Positions 6,136 to 7,805 of a stretch of 7,805 bases of DNA are shown one piece after another. Source of the DNA: an uncultured Acetatifactor sp. (GTDB taxonomy: Bacteria; Bacillota; Clostridia; Lachnospirales; Lachnospiraceae); the NCBI GenBank assembly GCA_947626405.1, contig CANQSE010000085.1, positions 1 through 7,805 of the forward strand, given 5' to 3'. Numbering within the stretch: position 1 is the first letter of the stretch; each line of letters starts with the position of its first letter. The translations under genes and the position numbers were made by a program. The notes under the pieces are model-generated. The model was not told the origin of the DNA. It ran no database searches and saw only the letters and a list, made by a program, of their open reading frames with translations.

Positions 6136-6921
6136 ATGAAAAATGCTGACGTTAAGAAAAAAGGAATGACGGGACGTGAAAGGCTCAGACAGGAATACAC
6201 GGAATTTAAGCTTCTTATGCGGAGCCTTCCGTCTCTGCTGACGACAATGCTGGTCGTCTCTGTGATAACAATGAATCTGCTTGCAAATAAGAGCATTTCC
6301 CTCCCTGTGGAATGGCTTGCGCTGGACTGCGGGGTGATTGTGTCGTGGATTTCATTTCTGTCACTTGATATTATAACGAGACATTTCGGCCCCAAGGCGG
6401 CCACAGAGGCTTCGCTGGCAGCGGCGGCCGTTAATCTTGTGGTATGTCTGTTTTTTTGTCTGGCAGGCATGATACCGGGAATGTGGGGCGAGTCATATGT
6501 GGAGGGCAGCGAGGCGCTGTTAAACGGAGCGCTTGACCGCACCTTTAAAGGCACATGGTACGTCCTTTTCGGGAGCACGACGGCTTTCTGCATTTCGTCC
6601 GCTGTAAACAATTTCCTGAATTACGGGATTGGAAAGCTTTTAAAAAATGACGCTGACAGCTTTCTAGTGTACGCATGCCGTACATATATTTCCACGGCTG
6701 TCGGACAGTTTACCGACAATATAGTGTTCGCGCTTATAGTGAGTCATTTTTTCTTTGGCTGGACGCTGCTTCAGTGTTTCACCTGCGCCGCCACGGGAAT
6801 GGTGGTGGAGCTTCTCTGCGAGGTCGTCTTCTCCCGTTTCGGGTACAGAATATGTAAAAAATGGAAGGACGAGGACGTGGGAAGGCTGTATCTGGATTTC
6901 AGAGAGGAGAAAAAGCGTTGA
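6136..6921 (+). CDS. VUT/YhhQ-family (DUF165) membrane transporter
   Basis: This 261-residue integral membrane protein has about six hydrophobic segments, near residues 32-50, 60-80, 92-113, 140-165, 185-205 and 208-233. Its N-terminus is basic. Family-like motifs are TMNLLANKSI (45-54), LDIITRHFGPKAA (77-89, matching the usual TDRYG-like loop) and RTYISTAVGQFTDNIVFALI (182-201, with the conserved Arg and Asp). The best studied member, E. coli YhhQ, imports queuosine precursors (preQ0/preQ1); the substrate here is not shown by the sequence. It lies 180 bases after thiC with only repeats between and no clear terminator, so cotranscription with the thi genes is possible. The ATG at 6136 follows a poorly spaced ribosome site; Met11 at 6166 is an alternative. 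It overlaps the next gene. Confidence 0.75.
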   Translation: MKNADVKKKGMTGRERLRQEYTEFKLLMRSLPSLLTTMLVVSVITMNLLANKSISLPVEWLALDCGVIVSWISFLSLDIITRHFGPKAATEASLAAAAVNLVVCLFFCLAGMIPGMWGESYVEGSEALLNGALDRTFKGTWYVLFGSTTAFCISSAVNNFLNYGIGKLLKNDADSFLVYACRTYISTAVGQFTDNIVFALIVSHFFFGWTLLQCFTCAATGMVVELLCEVVFSRFGYRICKKWKDEDVGRLYLDFREEKKR

Positions 6922-7565
6922 AGGTTTTGATTACCGGAACGGGACGCGGCATCGGAAGGGCGATTGCAGCAAGGTTTCTGGACGGCGGACACTCAGTGAC
7001 TGGGATAGATATACTGCCGTCTTCAATTGAATGTGAGGGGTACACACATTTCAGGGCGGATATACTTAAGGGAGAGCTTCCGGAGGTTGAAGGCGTGGAG
7101 ATCCTGATAAACAATGCCGGGGTGCAGAATACGGAATCGGACATCGATTTGAATCTTAAGGGGACAATCCGAGTCACGGAAAAGTACGGGCTGCAGGATA
7201 AGATAAAAAGTATTCTGTTTATCGCCTCAGCAAGCGCTTCCACCGGATCGGAATTTCCGGAGTATGCAGCCAGCAAGGGCGGGGTGGTCTCTTACATGAA
7301 AAACGTGGCGCTCAGGGCCGCAAAATACGGCGCCGTGTCAAACAGTCTATCCCCCGGGGGCGTGCTGACGGATTTAAACGACCATATCATACGGGATCCG
7401 GCGCTCTGGCAGCAGGTGATGGACGAGACGCTTCTGAAAAAATGGGCCGAGCCGGACGAGATTGCTGAGTGGGCGTATTTTGTCACCGTAATCAACCGCT
7501 CAATGACAGCGCAGGATATCCTCATCGACAACGGGGAGGCGGCAAATTTTAATTTTATATGGTAA
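6918..7565 (+). CDS. Short-chain dehydrogenase/reductase (SDR) family oxidoreductase
   Basis: This is a 215-residue classical SDR with a Rossmann fold. The cofactor motif TGTGRGIG is at residues 6-13. Asp31 at the end of the second strand (GIDI) suggests NAD(H) preference. NNAG is at 65-68, Asn79 lies in DLNLKG, and the catalytic region has serines at 104-108 with YAASK (Tyr116, Lys120). SPGGVLTD follows at 145-152. It is slightly shorter than usual (about 250), with compact loops after strand two. The start is TTG at 6918, overlapping the stop of the preceding gene (TTGA), with GAGGAG at 6904-6909 as ribosome site. The first strand begins at residue 2, so a start further upstream is unlikely. 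The coupling suggests a joint role with the VUT protein. The substrate is unknown. Confidence 0.85.
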   Translation: MKVLITGTGRGIGRAIAARFLDGGHSVTGIDILPSSIECEGYTHFRADILKGELPEVEGVEILINNAGVQNTESDIDLNLKGTIRVTEKYGLQDKIKSILFIASASASTGSEFPEYAASKGGVVSYMKNVALRAAKYGAVSNSLSPGGVLTDLNDHIIRDPALWQQVMDETLLKKWAEPDEIAEWAYFVTVINRSMTAQDILIDNGEAANFNFIW

Positions 7566-7570
7566 AAAAT

Positions 7571-7587
7571 AATTCTTGGTAATTCTT
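7571..7587. repeat. Short direct repeat after the SDR gene
   Basis: AATTCTT occurs at 7571-7577 and 7581-7587, inside TAATTCTTGG and TAATTCTTCC. The stretch from 7566 to 7599 contains no clear GC-rich hairpin with a U-tract, so no intrinsic terminator for the upstream genes is evident before the tRNA promoter. Confidence 0.4.
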
Positions 7588-7599
7588 CCGTTAAAACTG

Positions 7600-7628
7600 T
7601 TGACAAGCATGGCAGAATAAGTTAGAAT
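7600..7628 (+). promoter_or_regulatory. Strong promoter of the tRNA cluster
   Basis: TTGACA at 7600-7605 is a perfect -35, and TAGAAT at 7623-7628 matches five of six bases of the -10 with 17-base spacing. Transcription would start near 7634-7636, about 24 bases before the tRNA-Arg gene. Consensus promoters of this kind are usual for stable RNA genes. Confidence 0.82.
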
Positions 7629-7658
7629 GTTTTTCGTCGGTTTTGTTGCAGATGAAAT

Positions 7659-7732
<74 letters not shown>

Positions 7733-7763
7733 CTGAGGCGTGTATGTCTCAATATTATGATAC

Positions 7764-7805
7764 GGTGGGTATAGCGCAGCTGGTTAGCGCGCCAGATTGT
7801 GGCTC
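7764..7805 (+). tRNA. tRNA-His (anticodon GUG), 5' part, cut by window end
   Basis: The start GGTGGGTA carries the extra G(-1) at 7764 that marks tRNA-His, with the acceptor 5' strand at 7765-7771. The D arm is GCGC/GCGC (7774-7777 and 7787-7790). The anticodon stem 5' strand is CCAGA (7792-7796), and loop TTGTGGC (7797-7803) has anticodon GTG at 7799-7801. TC at 7804-7805 begins the matching 3' strand of the stem. The rest lies beyond the window. It is 31 bases after tRNA-Arg and probably shares its promoter. Confidence 0.92.

Noticed and set aside
6861..6917. Upstream ATG start for the SDR gene at 6861
   Set aside because: The extra 19 residues are low in SDR similarity and lie inside the VUT coding region. 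The TTG at 6918 has an ideal ribosome site and begins right at the first Rossmann strand.
7566..7599. Intrinsic terminator after the SDR gene
   Set aside because: Only AT-rich direct repeats are present, with no GC-rich stem followed by a U-tract.

Overview
The window looks like a chromosomal segment of an anaerobic Firmicute, probably a Clostridia/Lachnospiraceae-type organism. This is inferred from the thiS-F-G-H-E-D-C gene order, the oxygen-sensitive tyrosine-lyase route to thiazole (ThiH rather than ThiO), the short forms of ThiF and ThiC, strong GGAGG-type Shine-Dalgarno sites, TTG starts and a tRNA gene without an encoded CCA end. I cannot name the species.

Bases 1-276 are the control region: a near-consensus sigma-A promoter, a short 5' hairpin, a TPP riboswitch aptamer and a long hairpin just before the first ribosome binding site. 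Bases 277-5955 are a tightly packed seven-gene thiamine operon (gaps of at most 23 bases, one 4-base overlap). ThiS, ThiF, ThiG and ThiH make the thiazole phosphate: ThiF adenylates the ThiS C-terminus, ThiG builds the ring, and ThiH supplies dehydroglycine from tyrosine. ThiC makes HMP-phosphate from AIR, ThiD phosphorylates it to HMP-PP, and ThiE joins the two halves to thiamine phosphate. The last kinase (ThiL), a thiazole salvage kinase (ThiM) and the sulfur donors for ThiS are not in the window.

Bases 5926-6104 are the least ordinary part. The last codons of thiC are tandemly duplicated (40-base period, 35-base copies, the only mismatch falling in the stop codon). Five head-to-tail copies of a 21-base unit follow. 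After that come a VUT/YhhQ-family membrane protein (6136-6921) and a short-chain dehydrogenase that starts at a TTG overlapping its stop (6918-7565). I see no convincing terminator between thiC and this pair, so they may be read with the thi operon.

Bases 7566-7805 begin a tRNA cluster: a strong promoter, a complete tRNA-Arg(UCU), and the 5' half of a tRNA-His(GUG) cut by the window edge.

Most of the window is a conventional thiamine locus. I found no strong evidence for a new system. The points most worth checking are the nested tandem repeats after thiC, the unusual start region of the VUT gene, and the link between thiamine genes and the VUT-SDR pair.
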